64,000 bases of DNA, taken from contig NC_051092.1 of assembly GCF_901709675.1 (NCBI RefSeq), positions 12,086,491-12,150,490 of the forward strand, given 5' to 3'. The stretch is from Syngnathus acus. Its lineage: Eukaryota; Chordata; Actinopteri; Syngnathiformes; Syngnathidae. Below, piece by piece: positions 9,391 to 22,960 of the stretch. Position 1 is the stretch's first letter; each line of letters starts with the position of its first letter. Below the pieces are notes generated by a model. The model ran no database searches. It was not told where the DNA came from and worked only from the letters and a program-made list of their open reading frames with translations. The position numbers were made by a program, and so were the translations under genes.

Positions 9391-12300
9391 CTAACGCATT
9401 TGTTAAGCACTGGAGGGGAAATGATCTTGTAGAGTCGACCATAAAATGAATTATACCTTGAATTATGAGGACTTCTGTATGTAGATGGAAAGGCACAATG
9501 AGGGATTCAGGAGTAAAAGTCACCAGTGAGATTATAAGCGTCATTTCAATGCAGGAGATGAAGCAGCCTGTGTTTAATGACCATACACACACACATGGAC
9601 CAGATTTTTTTTTTTTGCGACTGGGAATTTGGCTCAATGCCACACATGGCCATCATTATAAATGTAACCCAGTCACTTCCAGTTTTAATTAGAACTTGAT
9701 TGATGGGAATGATATAAATACTTTGCGGTATTGGGCAATTTCTGCTCTTTCTCCTCATTGGACTATATGGGAGGTTCAAATGGCATCAGTGCTAATTTAT
9801 CACAGCCCAGAGTTGATAATTTTGCAAAACAACATTTGCTGGAGTAATTATTCGTATGAGTAATATTAACGGGGGGTTTGCAGTTCTAAAATTCTAAAAT
9901 CCGTAGGAAGCTCAAACAAGCCAATGTTATTCACAATTGACTGTTACTGTAACACTAAATTCATCAGTTTGATGTTGTAGTTTCGGGAATGTACAATCCA
10001 ATAATATATTTTAAAAAAGTGCTGAATGTAACTGCTGGACAGAAACGTTACTTGTGTCACTTCTGATCCTTACAACTGCCTGAAGTCCTGTCACTCTGCT
10101 TGCTAATCTTGTGCTCAGTTGTTAACCAGCTAACACGTCAAGACAATAATTAATGTGCAGTATCCAAATGACAAAATTTACTAAATGGTTATATTCCCAA
10201 TATGTGTATGTGTTCATAATTTATAGGTATAATTGAAAATACTCATTTTATAGATTTTTATATATATATATACACACGTGAGTATATAACACTTCCTAAT
10301 ATGATGCAGTGCAGTTGTAAACAACCACAATAATAAAAAAATGTTAAATTAAATACTATCTGTCAATCATAACTGAGCACTTTTATTACATTTTTGGCCC
10401 AGTTCCCGTATTGGATTGCATTTATGTTAAAGTAGTCAATGTAGATGCTGCTGCTATATATGCCAAGCTGTCTTCGGTTCACAGCTAGTGTACACAGGAT
10501 AGGAGGATATTTATGATCCCTGAGGGAAATTTGTTTTGGACACTCCAACATTGCTGCACTTACATTCATTCTATCACAAGAAGAGATGTCTGTAAACATT
10601 AGATCACAACAATAGACAGAAGACAAGAAAAATCTCAGGCACAATCCATAAAAGAAGCAATGAGATATTTTTTGGATGATCAATATAAGTACTAAAAGAC
10701 GTGTAAAATTTGCTGTGGAATACAATGGTGGCATTCATAACAACAGGCAATCCAATCAAGTATGAACTACAGGCACTGCAATAAAACATTTCTACAGTAA
10801 AACTGAGTTAATGACGTTCCAAACATGTTCCAAATCAGGAAAGATGTAAAGCCTCAGTGACCAAGAATAATAAGGTGTGTATAGTCATTAAAAACTAAAA
10901 AAAAAAAAAATCCTCTCCAATTTTTCTTTTATCCCTGCAACAAAATGAGACGATGCTTTTGAATTAAAAAAAAAAAAACAATAGCGAACCACCCTATGTT
11001 GCTTGACATTATTCATGGGAAATACAATTATGTGAGCAACAAAGGGAATTCAATATTTGTTTAACAAATCAAAGAACAACTTTCAGAGGGGTACAAAACA
11101 AAAAAAGATGATTGACAGATGAAAAAAGACTGTACCAAAAACAGTGTCATTGGAGGTAACAAATATGGTCTTGAAGAGGATTTAAATATTTTCCATGTGA
11201 GGGCGGCGGGGCAGTTTGACAGCAGGTGACTTACTGGGGAAGAGATAACTGTTAGTTAAGGGGGTGAAGGCGGGTTTGGCCTCATAATTGATTGATGGCC
11301 CACGGTTGTAGCTGCAGTGCTAATTTTATTACAGGGGGCATGAGCATGGAAAGGTCAGTTAGCACACTGAATATATGACTTTTCCCGCCTGCTGTGCCTA
11401 TGGCTCCCCTCCACCCCCCTCTGTTTACTGTTTACCGCAGTATTGTTCTTTCTCACTCTCCCTTTTGGCTATCAGTCACGGATCTATCGTTGAACTGTTG
11501 GAGAGAGATGAGCAGACACAGCTTCCTTAGAACGTGTGAAATGGGATCAGGCAAAGAGTTATGCCGTGCTGGAAATTGATACAGTAACTATTAAATCAGT
11601 TTTATGGAATTACTTTGTAGTCTGACATTGCATTATGCGTGAGGGTGCGTCAATTCAGCGAGATTAATAATTCAAACAAATTTGCGGTGTGCTTCAAAAA
11701 GCCATTACAGCAAGTTTGGTGGGTTATCGCTCCAACTAATATTCTGTGTGCTTTCAATTATCGGCGAATGACAGCGGTGAAATATCTCTTGACATTGGAA
11801 AGCAGGCGTTCCCAATCGCATTTTCTAAAAGCAAATACTGTTGTGCCTCGCCATATCGTCATCTTGTGTGGTCTCACTGTATTTCTTTTTTTTTTTTAAC
11901 TGAGGATATATGATAACACACATTTTTCACCACATGGCAGAATTTGAGGGTGGCCATTTTGCTACAAGAACTAATGTTACTGTAGATTTACGTAACAATA
12001 CGGAGGAAGAGAAGTAAAAGAAAGAATATCCAATATGGGATTATTTCAAGTCCAATGTGTCTACTGTGAAGTAGAAATGGCTTACACAACTACACATCTA
12101 TGATAAGGTAAACATTGTTTGCTATTTCAATATTTCCTGCTCCCACAAGTTAAAATGAATGACAACCTCCCCCACAGGTGGTCATGTGATGGGTACCTTC
12201 ATGCAAGGCCAAAACTGACGCCCGGAGGCATTCACCGTGCTATAGGGCTAACAGGTTCGCCAATTAACAGTCAGCCAACTCTCATTGGCTGACTCCCACA

Positions 12301-14728
12301 TGACGTTGCTCAACAGGCTAGGCACTGCCGTTTAAAGTTACATGATTACAGCTGGAATAACCAGCCTTCTGTTTTATGACCACCTGCTTGAATCACGCAG
12401 GAACCAATTTGAACCAACTTCCCCATCTACCCTGGTCGAACTCCCCGGAACGTTTGAGAGGGCGTGCTGATGATTGGTTGCTTGAACTTGAGGCTGTTTT
12501 GGCTGGGGTTGGCAATCCTGCCTGTGGAGTTTTTAATTCATGTCAAATTTCGAATTTTTTTGCCGCATTCGCAGGTATATAAAAGCAAAATTTTTGATCC
12601 ATCACAAGTTCTTTTTTTAACCGCTTTCTATTATATTGGCTTGTGCAATTGTCCAGTGAGTGACAAAAGGATTTGCCAACTTTTTTTTTGTTCCACTGAA
12701 GAAAATGACTCATAAATCACTGTTATTACTCCAAGTAATTGATTGCATAAAAGTAGAACTACCGTGTCCACTTCCTTGATACATGGAAATGTGGAGGTCA
12801 GCGTTTGTGCTTCGGAATTGGCACAGAAAAAGATTTACTGTGGAACATTGATGTCAAACCGAGCTTCACGCTGGCTGTGCTCGCCTTCCTTCTTTAGATG
12901 CTTGGGGTCAATATTACACCGGGAAGAAACGAGGGCGGAGGCTAGACATTCGTTAGTGTAAAGCCACATGCTGCATAAAGTTGTCCAGGTTGCTCATTCA
13001 CAGCCAACATGTTGCCTTACTAAAGCTGCACCAGTATTGGATGGGAGAAAATATGGATTTGTTTCCCTTACTCTTCTGTTAAGACTTTCTATAAGATTTT
13101 AGATGATCACCACTTCCATCAACCTAACCTTACCAACACAAGCAGATCTTCCAGTCATTTTTGGAGTTGGTTCCAGGTGGAGACTCTTGAAATGTGAATC
13201 CAACAACGCTGCCAGCTCTGGTTGGCTACATAGTCTGATTCACACACAAGAAAATAACAACAGCAGATCTTTCCTGTGCATATAGCTGCCAAGACATCGG
13301 TGAAAAAAATCTTTGTCTGAGGCGGTATCGTTTAAATCAGCCAGACGTTGAAGAACAGTACGGTCAAAATCTGAATGGCTCTCTGGCATTTGATAATGTT
13401 ATAGCTACAAATTTTCTGTCTGGAGTTAGCCTGTTCTCCCTGAGCTGGTTGTCATCCCTCCACATTTCCACATACTCAAAAAACATAAATGCCAAATGAA
13501 GAAATTCATCTACGGGTAACAAAACAGTCCATATGTATGAAAATGAGACAGCAACCATTTCTACATCTCAACCAAAGTTAACTGGAATTGTCTCCACTCT
13601 CCTATAGACGTTCACATTATGCTACAATAGACTACAGCTATCAGTCATTCTCAGTCACGCTTGAGCGGTTTGCTGCTCTTTCAAGAATTGCTCCATAATT
13701 TTACACACTCAAGTAACTTTTACAGACTCCACCACAAATTTTGATGACAGGCCCGAAATATTCTTTGTGAAATGATTTAGCTGACAATGCTGAGAGCGGC
13801 CGAGCTCGCTGACCCGGCAGTGATGGGGGCAGACGCATGTGCTATAGAGCAATAAGCACCAATGATCAGGACGAATTGTGCTGCAACGGTGAAGTTAACT
13901 CCGACAATCACATGGCCAAACCGCTAAACAACATTAATTACTGTGAGTTGGTGTTTCATCAATGCAGCAATTCACTGACTGATCTACGTAATTAGTGGCC
14001 AGTATAAGCCGCTGTCCTCCCTTAGCTCCTATTCGATGTCTCGCTGACCATCCGGGAGTCTGCGTTGTGCGTGGTCGCTCGCAGCAAAATGCTGGAGCAG
14101 AATTTGGCCTGCCGCTAGAGAAGCGGTGCATGCCGGGAGAAGAAAGGAGCCCGGTGGAAGTGGATCAATGCGGCCCGTATTCATTAACCCTCACTCACGA
14201 CTCCCTTTCCTCCCCAATCACGAGCCGGGCCATTTTAGGATGGCAGGAGGGGATCTATTTGCTGTCCTGGCTCAATCGGCAAGATCGAACTGTGGTCTGA
14301 GGAGGCTTGACTCATGCCAAGATATACCCGTTGGTTCTCTGTGGGCTCGCCAATCTCATGCTGTTCACTCGGTGATCCACAAAGCACAGCACGATGGCTA
14401 TGAGATATTCATTTCAATTCATCACAGACCTCTTTGTGCTTTGTCAGCTCTGATCAGCTGCCTTTGATTCAACATTTGCAGAATACCAGGATTAATAAGA
14501 GAGAAAATTGTTTTTTTTTTTTTTTATTAGCCGAGGCGAAAAATATTTTGTTTTGAAAGATGACCGAATCCTCTCCTTTACATCCATCTGTGACCGAATT
14601 TTAACGCAAGCCAAGTTGCCTCGGTTGCGTAACATTTGTATTAAATGCACAAGGTTGTAAAATAAACACGTATTTGAAATGTTTCTTTGAAATAGGGAAA
14701 AGGCCCAATGAGGAATCAACACAAGAGC
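9391..14728. other. Non-coding, no gene recognised
   Basis: AT-rich sequence with short A/T runs (9607, 10899, 10966, 11884) and a small TA tract near 10258-10272. About 13,990-14,300 has balanced composition with several short open frames but no recognisable domain; a conserved regulatory element is as likely as anything. Confidence 0.45.
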
Positions 14729-14736
14729 CTCGAGAG

Positions 14737-14888
14737 CAGGGGTCTCAAACTCCAGTCCTCGGGGGCCGCATTCCTACATGTTTTCCAAGTTTCCTTCGTT
14801 AAACACACCTGATTCAATTATCAGGCTCCTGCAGAACGTGAGGATGAACTGATCATCATCAAACGAGGACTGGAGTTTGAGACCCCTG
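14737..14888. mobile_element. hAT-type MITE, 152 bp, with 8-bp target duplication
   Basis: It starts CAGGGGTCTCAAACTCCAG and ends with its inverted copy CTGGAGTTTGAGACCCCTG. The matching ends extend about 25 bp. It is flanked by CTCGAGAG on the left (14729-14736) and CTCTAGAG on the right (14889-14896), an 8-bp duplication with one mismatch. CAGGGG...CCCCTG ends and 8-bp duplications are typical of hAT elements. There is no coding capacity. Confidence 0.85.
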
Positions 14889-14896
14889 CTCTAGAG

Positions 14897-16556
14897 GCTC
14901 CAGAATAAAACACATTTCACAGACAATACCCAAAGACCCATTTGAAATATGGATTTACAGCGGATGGTAATTCTCTCGCACGAGGCCAATATGAGGTGAG
15001 CAGCTCTTCAATGAGTCACCGATGCCTTCAAAATTGATTCATTAACAAATATAAGTACCTCGAGAGTATTATACTTCATGGCTAACTAATTTTAGAATAA
15101 ATGTGCAGGGTAGTTCATATCTGGCAGCCATTTGAATTCATAATTAGGAAATGACCAAAAGAGACAAAACCACTAGATGGAGACTGACAAACTCAGTATA
15201 AAATGTACAAGGGACCAAACTTGTTCATCCATCAATCAATGACTCAATGCCCACGTTGCTTTGTTGTTCTAATCCTCCTCACACAACCCGACAGCTGAGC
15301 CTTTTTGTTTTATCAATCCGTTGTCCAAACGTCACCTCTCAGCAGACAAACAATTCTTAATAGAAACCACGCAGCTCAATGGAATGCATTGATTGTGCTT
15401 CACTGAGCAGACAGTGACTTGGTTCTAGGAACACTAATGGCCAATGAATGGGCTCAGATCCTAATCCCACGGCTCTCATATTGGCCAGCCCGACGCATCA
15501 CATGCTGTTTGTAGGAATTCTTACAGAGAACTTGATTGGAGCTACAATATGCAGTGATTCAATGAACATCTTTGCTACAGTATGTTAAATGGGAGAATCC
15601 CCTATGGCCTATGACCCTGCAGGTCCAAATTTCTAATTCTGACGTCATGAATATACCAGATTTTTTGGGCCCCTCATTCACAACCCAGAAGTAAAATAAA
15701 ATGGTTTCTTTAAAAATGGTTAATATCGCAATAGTACAAGGGGAGGGGCAAATAACCCAATGATTCCTTAATATTGCTTTAATTGTTCTCGAAGCACCAT
15801 AAACTAAATTTCAGATTATGCCGTATTACGATATAATCCCATTGTTTCAAAACAGTATTATCCACTTTTAGGGGTGCAGGCAATGCTGATAACAGTGATT
15901 AATAAAGGTAAACATTATTACAGTAAACCTCCACCCCCTTCCTCCTGAAGGAATTAGTTCCAACAGGTTGCTGCCGTGTATTTATCAATTTTTCGTCTTC
16001 ACGTCTGATTGCTCCCAGTTAATAGCCAGTTATTTATATTTGTGTATCTCATTAGCGCTATGATTGATTTCGGCGAGGTCGAAACAAGCCCGCCCGCGCT
16101 TCCTGGCCGCAAAGACAAAATAGTCTTTGATACGGGTGACCTTCATCAGAAGCATTTTGTTTTGCAAGACTACGCTCCGACTCATTTTAAAATGTGTTTT
16201 ATTCAGAGAAGTGTGGTCAATCACAGGGTCATTAAATAATTGCATTTATTAAACCGTAACCTTTACCTCTCGTAATATGCAAAGCATTTACACAAAATAA
16301 ATTCCTTTTTTTGGACAGACCCAACCACTCATCCCGCGACACTGGTAATGCGGTGTATGAGAGCTTGTGTGTTGGCTGGACTCCCTCACCTCTCATATGC
16401 AAATATCTGTCGCCCTCCCCATTCAGCAATGTGATTGGCTTGACATTATTAATATTCTGCCAGCGTATGACTTCCTTTAGCCCTGAGTTACTGTGCCAAC
16501 AGGCAGCACTAAAAAGGAATTTTTTGTCAATGTTTGATATCTTGTGAAGTGATGCT
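14897..16556. other. Non-coding; possible conserved element at about 15,960-16,300
   Basis: No gene recognised. About 15,960-16,300 contains an octamer-like ATGCAAA, 'cattaaataattgcatttattaa' and other AT-core homeodomain motifs in complex, repeat-free sequence, which is the texture of a developmental enhancer. Cross-species alignment is needed. Confidence 0.35.
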
Positions 16557-16598
16557 GTGTGTGCGTGTGTGTGTATGCGTGCGTGCGTGCGTGCGTGT
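16557..16598. repeat. (GT)n/(GCGT)n microsatellite
   Basis: Mixed TG and TGCG units. Confidence 0.85.
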
Positions 16599-17203
16599 CC
16601 AGCTAATATTGTGGCTACTATTTGGAGTAATATTGCACTGTCCGTAATTTTACATAAAAAATAAAAAATATTATTTCATGAGTGCTGTGATAATATGGTC
16701 GTAAAATGCTGCTGATTATCTTACAATGTCAAATCTGGCCATAAAATATCTACTTGCGTACTGTTGCAAAATATCAGTACTTTACACCACTGGTCACATT
16801 TCACTCTCAGTTTGCAACAATCCTCGTAAACAGTTAAAGTTTGTGGTGAGCTAAATCTAAGTCTGGATGAGGTCTAAGTGCAGGTTTGGCTGCTGTCAAG
16901 GCACAATCTCCACCTATTGCTTTTCATCCATTTAAGCCTGGGCCGCTGCCAGGACTGCCCGGGCTTGTAAACAACAAACGAGTTGAATCATACGAGTCAA
17001 ACTCGGCTGGGTAAAAAGGGATGCTATGGCGGCTCTAAACTAGCTGTGACATATCCGCCCGTGGCCTGCCTTCAGTCGGTCGGTAGCCGTCACTCTTAAG
17101 TCACTGCTACGTTTCATCAATGACAGCATAGCCCCAGCCCCCGCAACGCACATCAGAAGCTCTGTCATGACAAGCGGTGCTTTCTACTTTCTCTATGCGC
17201 GTG

Positions 17204-17238
<35 letters not shown>
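17204..17238. repeat. (GT)n microsatellite
   Basis: About 17 TG units, followed by a short degenerate extension. Confidence 0.9.
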
Positions 17239-18835
17239 CTGTGTGTGTTTGTAGAGGCAGTCAATCCCCTAAACTTGAGCCGGTGACCCTCGGTAATACA
17301 TTTCCTTTTGGCAGAACAGTCCTGGATTTCCCTCCCTGGGAGCGGCGGCGGCGTTTTGCAGAGAGAAAAGTGTAGGGCAGCATTTTCTAAATTGAAGTCA
17401 ATACCAATCGGCCATTTATCTACAAGCACCCCTGACGCTCAGGGAAATACAGGCCAGCATGCACACAAGTACACACAGATATACTGTACAGTGCAGACAC
17501 ACACACGGCTGGGTGTTTTATTTCACAGGCAGAATAAATGATTTAAAGTCACACCATCGTTTAAAAATGAAACACATTTCCTCCATCCCAATTCATTCGA
17601 TATAAAAAGCTCAATTGTATGTGAGCTCATTTGTAATTTGTATCAAGCTCCAGGGCAATATTTCGTCTGAAGCAGATTGTTTTTTTTATAGGTAGCGGGA
17701 GGATTTAATACCACACAGCCTAATTACTCTTCACATTAAAACGGCATATTGGAAATAGAAAACAACAGTCAAACCGGATGCATGACAGATGAGTCATCTG
17801 TCATGAAACATGGCCGAGCCAAATGCAGGTTCAGTTGTGGGGTGTATCTGTTTTATGTTCCCCCACAGGACTACTCTGCCACCTATTAAATATTGAAGAA
17901 CATATATTTTTTTAAAGAACTGCACATTATTAATTGCTCATTAGATTTCATTTTTAATTGACGCTTGATGTGTTGACCCCAACCACCAGGCCCCCCAAAA
18001 CTTGCCTTTGTGTCATTGTGTTACCAGGTTGAAAGTGTAGCATAAAAATCTTCTCAGAAAGACCTGATATGTACGGAATGAATCTATCGTTGTGTCTGTG
18101 ACTATTTTCTTTCTCCTCCATCTTCCCCTTGTCCATTTGTGAACTAGATGTATTTTTCACAATTGACCAGTTGGGGTAACCACAGGTATTGAGGGCCTCC
18201 CTCAGTTACATCTGTGCTTTCCCTTTTGCCTGTGGGCTGAATGGAATATTATCAGATCTATTTTGTACGGGTCGGGTAACACCCCTTTGATGTTCCAGTA
18301 GGTGGTGTGACTCAAAATAAAGAAATTGGTCCTGTGTGTGCATTATGCGTAAACGCCAACATGGAGACATCTGTTGTCTCTATTGCGGACAAATCTTATA
18401 GTAACCTTATATGGTATTAAAATATATATATATTCGTAACAATAAAAGTCAGTCTTCTGCAGGAAGTACAGGGGAAGAAAATGGTAATAAATGTGACATC
18501 TGAACAAAGGACAAAACAAGAAGGAAGATTAGATGTAACACTTGAGCAAATTTAAATTGCAATTGCAAACAGTCTCACTTTTGACTTTGAACTAAAGTCA
18601 CAGCTGTTGAGCTGCAAAGTTACGGCTGAGCAATAGGATTTGATTCTAGCGGGGACATGTTGCAGCTTTAAAACAAGAAGGAAAATAACAAAGACACGCT
18701 CACGCTAACCAGATGCATATTGGTAATTTAAAAAATATCATTTGATAGTTTCTTGTGGTATAATTTTCTCTCCTCACTACTTGATGGGTAATAGTGTTGA
18801 TCTATATTCATGACCCAACTCTTCTCTTTCTGCAG
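17239..18835. other. Non-coding, nothing recognised
   Basis: Mostly unique AT-rich sequence; no repeat family or exon recognised. Confidence 0.45.
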
Positions 18836-18904
18836 GATTACTTGCACTCCGGGCAGGATAATTTTATATCCATCGATTGGGTCAAGAGACAAACTCAGAT
18901 TGAG
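18836..18904 (+). other. Exon-like segment of unknown gene (69 bp)
   Basis: A strong acceptor (cttctctttctgcag) precedes GATTACTTGC, and a usable donor (ATTGAG|gtattt) closes the segment. It is 69 bp, divisible by three, and open in phase 0 for 23 residues (DYLHSGQDNF ... VKRQTQIE). I do not recognise the peptide; it does not resemble SND1, the gene that hosts LRRC4 in mammals. A single symmetric exon-like piece in 57 kb can easily be chance. Confidence 0.15.
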
Positions 18905-21190
18905 GTATTTGACTTATTACTATTGATTTTAATAACTAGGCTGTTACAGTTCATTCTCCATGCACTTCTGGTCGATAAGTAAACTTTTCTCTCATAGGAG
19001 AATAAAAGAGACAATACCCTTATAGAAATGTGTTTTATCTTTATGTTTTATTTCCCCCCCTGCTATTATTCAATCCAGCGTGTTGCTGCCAATGATGAAA
19101 CTCACAGCATTAATTGCATGCACTAAAATATTAACAGCAAATGTGCCATTATGTGTAATATTAATGCATGTGCTGTGTCTATCTGGCCATTATAGCTGGC
19201 TGCTTATGCATACTTTATGCTCATATTCCGTTGTAGCCTTTCTGTAACCCTCGAAAGCTGGTTAATTTTTTTTTTTGCCTGCAGAGACATTCACTCAAAG
19301 TTTCCACTGATCCATATTTAACCACTTATTGGTTTAGGAAGTGCTAATTATTAAACTTTTCACACCGCAAGCGAACAGGGCTTGATGTCTAAATTTTAGC
19401 TCCACTTAAATGGAAACTTCATTGGATTTAGATTTGCTTTTGCTGTGATTGGGAATTTGACTCAATACTAAACAACATGTCAACTTGTCAAATTAATTCA
19501 TGTAATATCCCATGTCATGTTACAACAGCTGTCAAAACAAAAATTACGTTTGCTATTATCTGGTTTTGGTCACGTGATGTTGGGCAATGCGAGCCCGTGA
19601 ACACTTTAATATCAATTTTCGACGAGTTCAGTTCAGTAGAATGTCAAAATGGATGAAAACAGGTGGATTATAGTCATAAGAATAAGATGTGGGGGCATCC
19701 AGAACATATTTTGGCAGAAATGTTCATCATCTTCATACAACTGTCCAACATGTTCTTGTTTTTATCGTACATTGATGATGATGGATTAAGCCCAGCAAAA
19801 GCCATATTTTATCCACGAGGCGTGTTTGAATCTGCTTCTGTTCTTTTAGAACTTTTAGTCAAACGCCATTAACAATGTTTATAGTTGTGGCAATTGGTTG
19901 TGTGCAGACGTTTGGAACTGCACCGCATTATACTCAAAGCTGTTGAAAATATAATATAAAAATCTACAGTAATATGAGTTCATTAAAGATAACGCTAAGG
20001 GGGAAAAACGGGGTTGTGTAAGATGCATTAGCACATGCAGATAACATTTTTCTTTCTTTTTGAGGGGAATATAACAATAATTACAGCTATTGGTACCAGT
20101 GATGATGTTTAATGATGACACATGATTACTATGGACACCACAGCGGTGCCGGTGGTTTGTATTGACGTTGGTCGTAAACACTGGTGATGGAGGCGAGGGC
20201 GTTGATGATTTATGCTAAGTTGCATATATGAAGGATGATGGAGCTTCGGGTGTAAACAAGCACAAATTATTCCCAAACCGTGTGCAGCCGTTAATGTTCT
20301 CGTTCAGTGCTATTTTTACCTCCAAATTTGGGAACCTTTTAAAAGGGCACTTCATGCATTCCACTCTGCAATTTAGTGCGACAACACGGTAACCCCGGCA
20401 TTGCTAATTTGATTTCATGAACTTTACAGTTTACGACCCAAAGCACGTCCGCAATTTGAATATAAGACCAAGATATTTTATGACAAGGCATCCGTCTTTG
20501 CCACTATGTGTGAGGTGGGATGAGTCACAGCCTGTGGCTGCACGTCGAGAGGCAATCCTCACTAAGGAGATGAAGCGAAGCTGTTGCAGTCTCTAAGTGG
20601 GAATGAATGGAAGGCTAATTTGATGGGAGCCACTTCTCTCAACGCCACATTTAAAACCTCATTATACTAACATCCGCCGCAAACACCCCACTGGTCCTTT
20701 CGAGATAAGTGAACTGCACAGGTCATGCACTAATAAATATACATGCAGTATATAGTGCCACAGCACATGCTTTGTTGAGGGTGAGGGGAAGAAAAGCAGG
20801 TATTGAAGGTGCCGGCTTAACTAAATGTGCCGTGCCTTTGTGGCTACTAGACCATGAAAGGTTATAGAACTTACATAGTCTATATCTCAGTTGCATACAC
20901 AAATGCACAAACACACAATGAGGACCATTAGCACCCCTCTGAGTCCAACTTTTCAGACGCCCTTTGAGGAAAGGCGAAAACTCTTGTTAGTTTCTCTGCT
21001 GTAATATCAAGAGTGGAACTGAGAACAGTCAAAATGTTGCTACAGTCTGCATGTGGACATAAACGTTTATAGCCATAATGTGTGCATAAATCGGAACACA
21101 CGAGCCTACAGTAACATGGTAGTACAATATTTTTGGGGGGTAAATATTCTAAAAAAAAAAAAAAAAACTTCTAGGCCATAAAAGGTTAAA
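18905..21190. other. Non-coding; possible conserved element at about 19,070-19,230
   Basis: No gene recognised. About 19,070-19,230 is repeat-free and dense in ATTA/TAATTG/ATGCAT motifs ('cattaattgcatgcac', 'aatattaatgcatgtg'), suggestive of a homeodomain/POU-bound conserved element. This is inference only. Confidence 0.35.
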
Positions 21191-21475
21191 GATTTAGACT
21201 GAAGTCTTTTGCTTTCGGCTCGTCTTGTTTGGGGTCACCGCAGCGGGTCATCTTTTTCCATGCATCCTCCTGCCCTCATGTCTTCCCTCACTAGATCCAT
21301 TAACCTCCTCTTGGGTCCTCTTACCTAGCAGCTTCATCCTCCTCATCCTCTCTCTCCTCTGGACATGTCCAAATCGTCAAAGACCCAAATCCTAAAACCA
21401 GAACCCTTTCTCTGTCTCCAAAGCATCTCACCAAATTAGCTTTTCCTTTGACGAGCTCATCTGCCTTAATTTTGA
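21191..21475 (-). mobile_element. RTE-type LINE 3' remnant, minus orientation
   Basis: The plus strand shows 'ggggtcaccgcagcgggtca', 'catctttttccatgcatcct', 'cctgccctcatgtcttccct', 'ctctctcctctggacatgtc' and 'tgtctccaaagcatctcacc', in the order found in the 3' part of fish RTE/BovB-like reverse-transcriptase elements read backwards. No intact frame remains, so this is an old 5'-truncated copy. Confidence 0.6.
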
Positions 21476-21584
21476 TATATATATTTTATGTATATGTACA
21501 GCACTCTTCTTTTCAGCTGAGTTTGTTTTAAGTTCTCTCTAAATACAATTAGCTTTGATTTTTACTTTCTGTTAGCAAAGAGGC

Positions 21585-21608
21585 CAGGTGTCCCAATACA
21601 TTTGTCCA
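21585..21608 (+). repeat. Tc1-like terminal repeat fragment
   Basis: AGGTGTCCCAATACATTTGT is close to the 'GTGTCCCAATACTTTTGTCC' end of Tc1-like fish elements. An inverted-orientation match lies at 44287. Confidence 0.45.
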
Positions 21609-21656
21609 CAAGGCTTTCACTGCAGTGCGGGATCACCTTCACGGGATTAGACCAGG

Positions 21657-22689
21657 ATGAACTTCACTGATTCCCTCATCCAGCATGCGCACACACCCCG
21701 CGGGGATCAAGTCAACACTATTAGGTGTGCTTGCGTGAAATGGCTTCGCCTGCTTTCAAATGCACATGAGCAAAAAAAAAAACAGCGCATCCATCAATGC
21801 GAGTGTGTATTTGGGTTTGTCTTCGTGAGACATCGTTCGTGTGGAGGAAGACGTAAATATCAATATATTGATGCAGGACAATTTGCGTCATTATTGTTGC
21901 GCTTTTCTCACTCCGGTTATACCCCATCAGTTGTGAATGGATTAAGACCTCCATTCTATTTCTTGGTAAAAGACACATTACCAACATGCAAGCACATGCA
22001 CGATAAGCACACTTGTGTCCAGAGGCTAATTTCATAGCATCTGTATGTATTGGACCTGCTGTTTTGTTGCCTGGTCTGTATATGGCTTAAGTGAAAGAAG
22101 ACCTCAGAGGAGGGAATATGTTCATCGTTGCACATTCACATGAACACGCATACATAAAACCAATTCCAATATGTATTTTATTCACATTGTAAATATGTGT
22201 TACACAGGCTGACTGTCAAAAAGCATACCACCCCACTCGAAGGACGACTTGTGCCAAAGAACCACCTCCATTTGAGTGTTTTTCATATCCTTTTTCTTTT
22301 AATTGCCCCCCTTGTGACTGCGATGAAGAACAGGCAGCAGCAGTTTGTGCCGTGTTAAGTATCCTTGGCTGGGAATGATCTGTTTAGTCTCCTCTGTTTG
22401 ATCCTCTGAAGCAACTCATTAGTTTCAAGCAATCTGCCTCCTTTTCCAGCGCGCCCGTTTACTCCCGTTCTCGTCTTCCAACCAAAACACGGCGGCTTTA
22501 TTTAGTCGGCTTCACGAGGCCAGAGTGACTCAAATTGCTCACTTACATAACATATGTTACATACTGTACCTATGCTAAAAAAGGATTTGTCAAATGAAAG
22601 TTGGGATTTGGTGCTTGTGAAAGGTATTGATTTAGTTTTCTTACTTGAGCACAATATTGGAAGTGGGAGATTTTGTAACAAGGCAAAGT
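21657..22689. other. Non-coding, nothing recognised
   Basis: The overlapping frames of 104-126 codons here have no domain features and look like chance. Confidence 0.4.
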
Positions 22690-22960
22690 AAGGCCATACC
22701 TGCTTTCTTTGCACTGTTTTTTTTTCTCTTCCCTTGCACTATTTTTTTATCTAATATTTTTTTTTATCTCCACTGCATATTGTGTATTGTGTATTTGTAT
22801 ATACTGTCCATATTTTTTAATTATATATACCTTCTACTTTTTTAAATCTTTTACCCCCTTCCCCGCATGCGTGTGTGTGTGTATATGTTAAGTGTACTGC
22901 TGCTAACATAGGAGTTTCCCCATTGAGGGAATAATAAAGGATTATCTTATCTTATCTTAT
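22690..22960 (+). mobile_element. LINE 3' end with (TTATC)n tail
   Basis: T-rich sequence leads to 'gagtttccccattgagggaa' and 'taataaagg', followed by tandem ATTATC/TTATC units at about 22941-22960. 'TTTCCCC..GGG.(A)TAATAAAG' plus a short tandem tail is the usual 3' end of fish non-LTR retrotransposons. The clade is not assigned. Confidence 0.55.
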
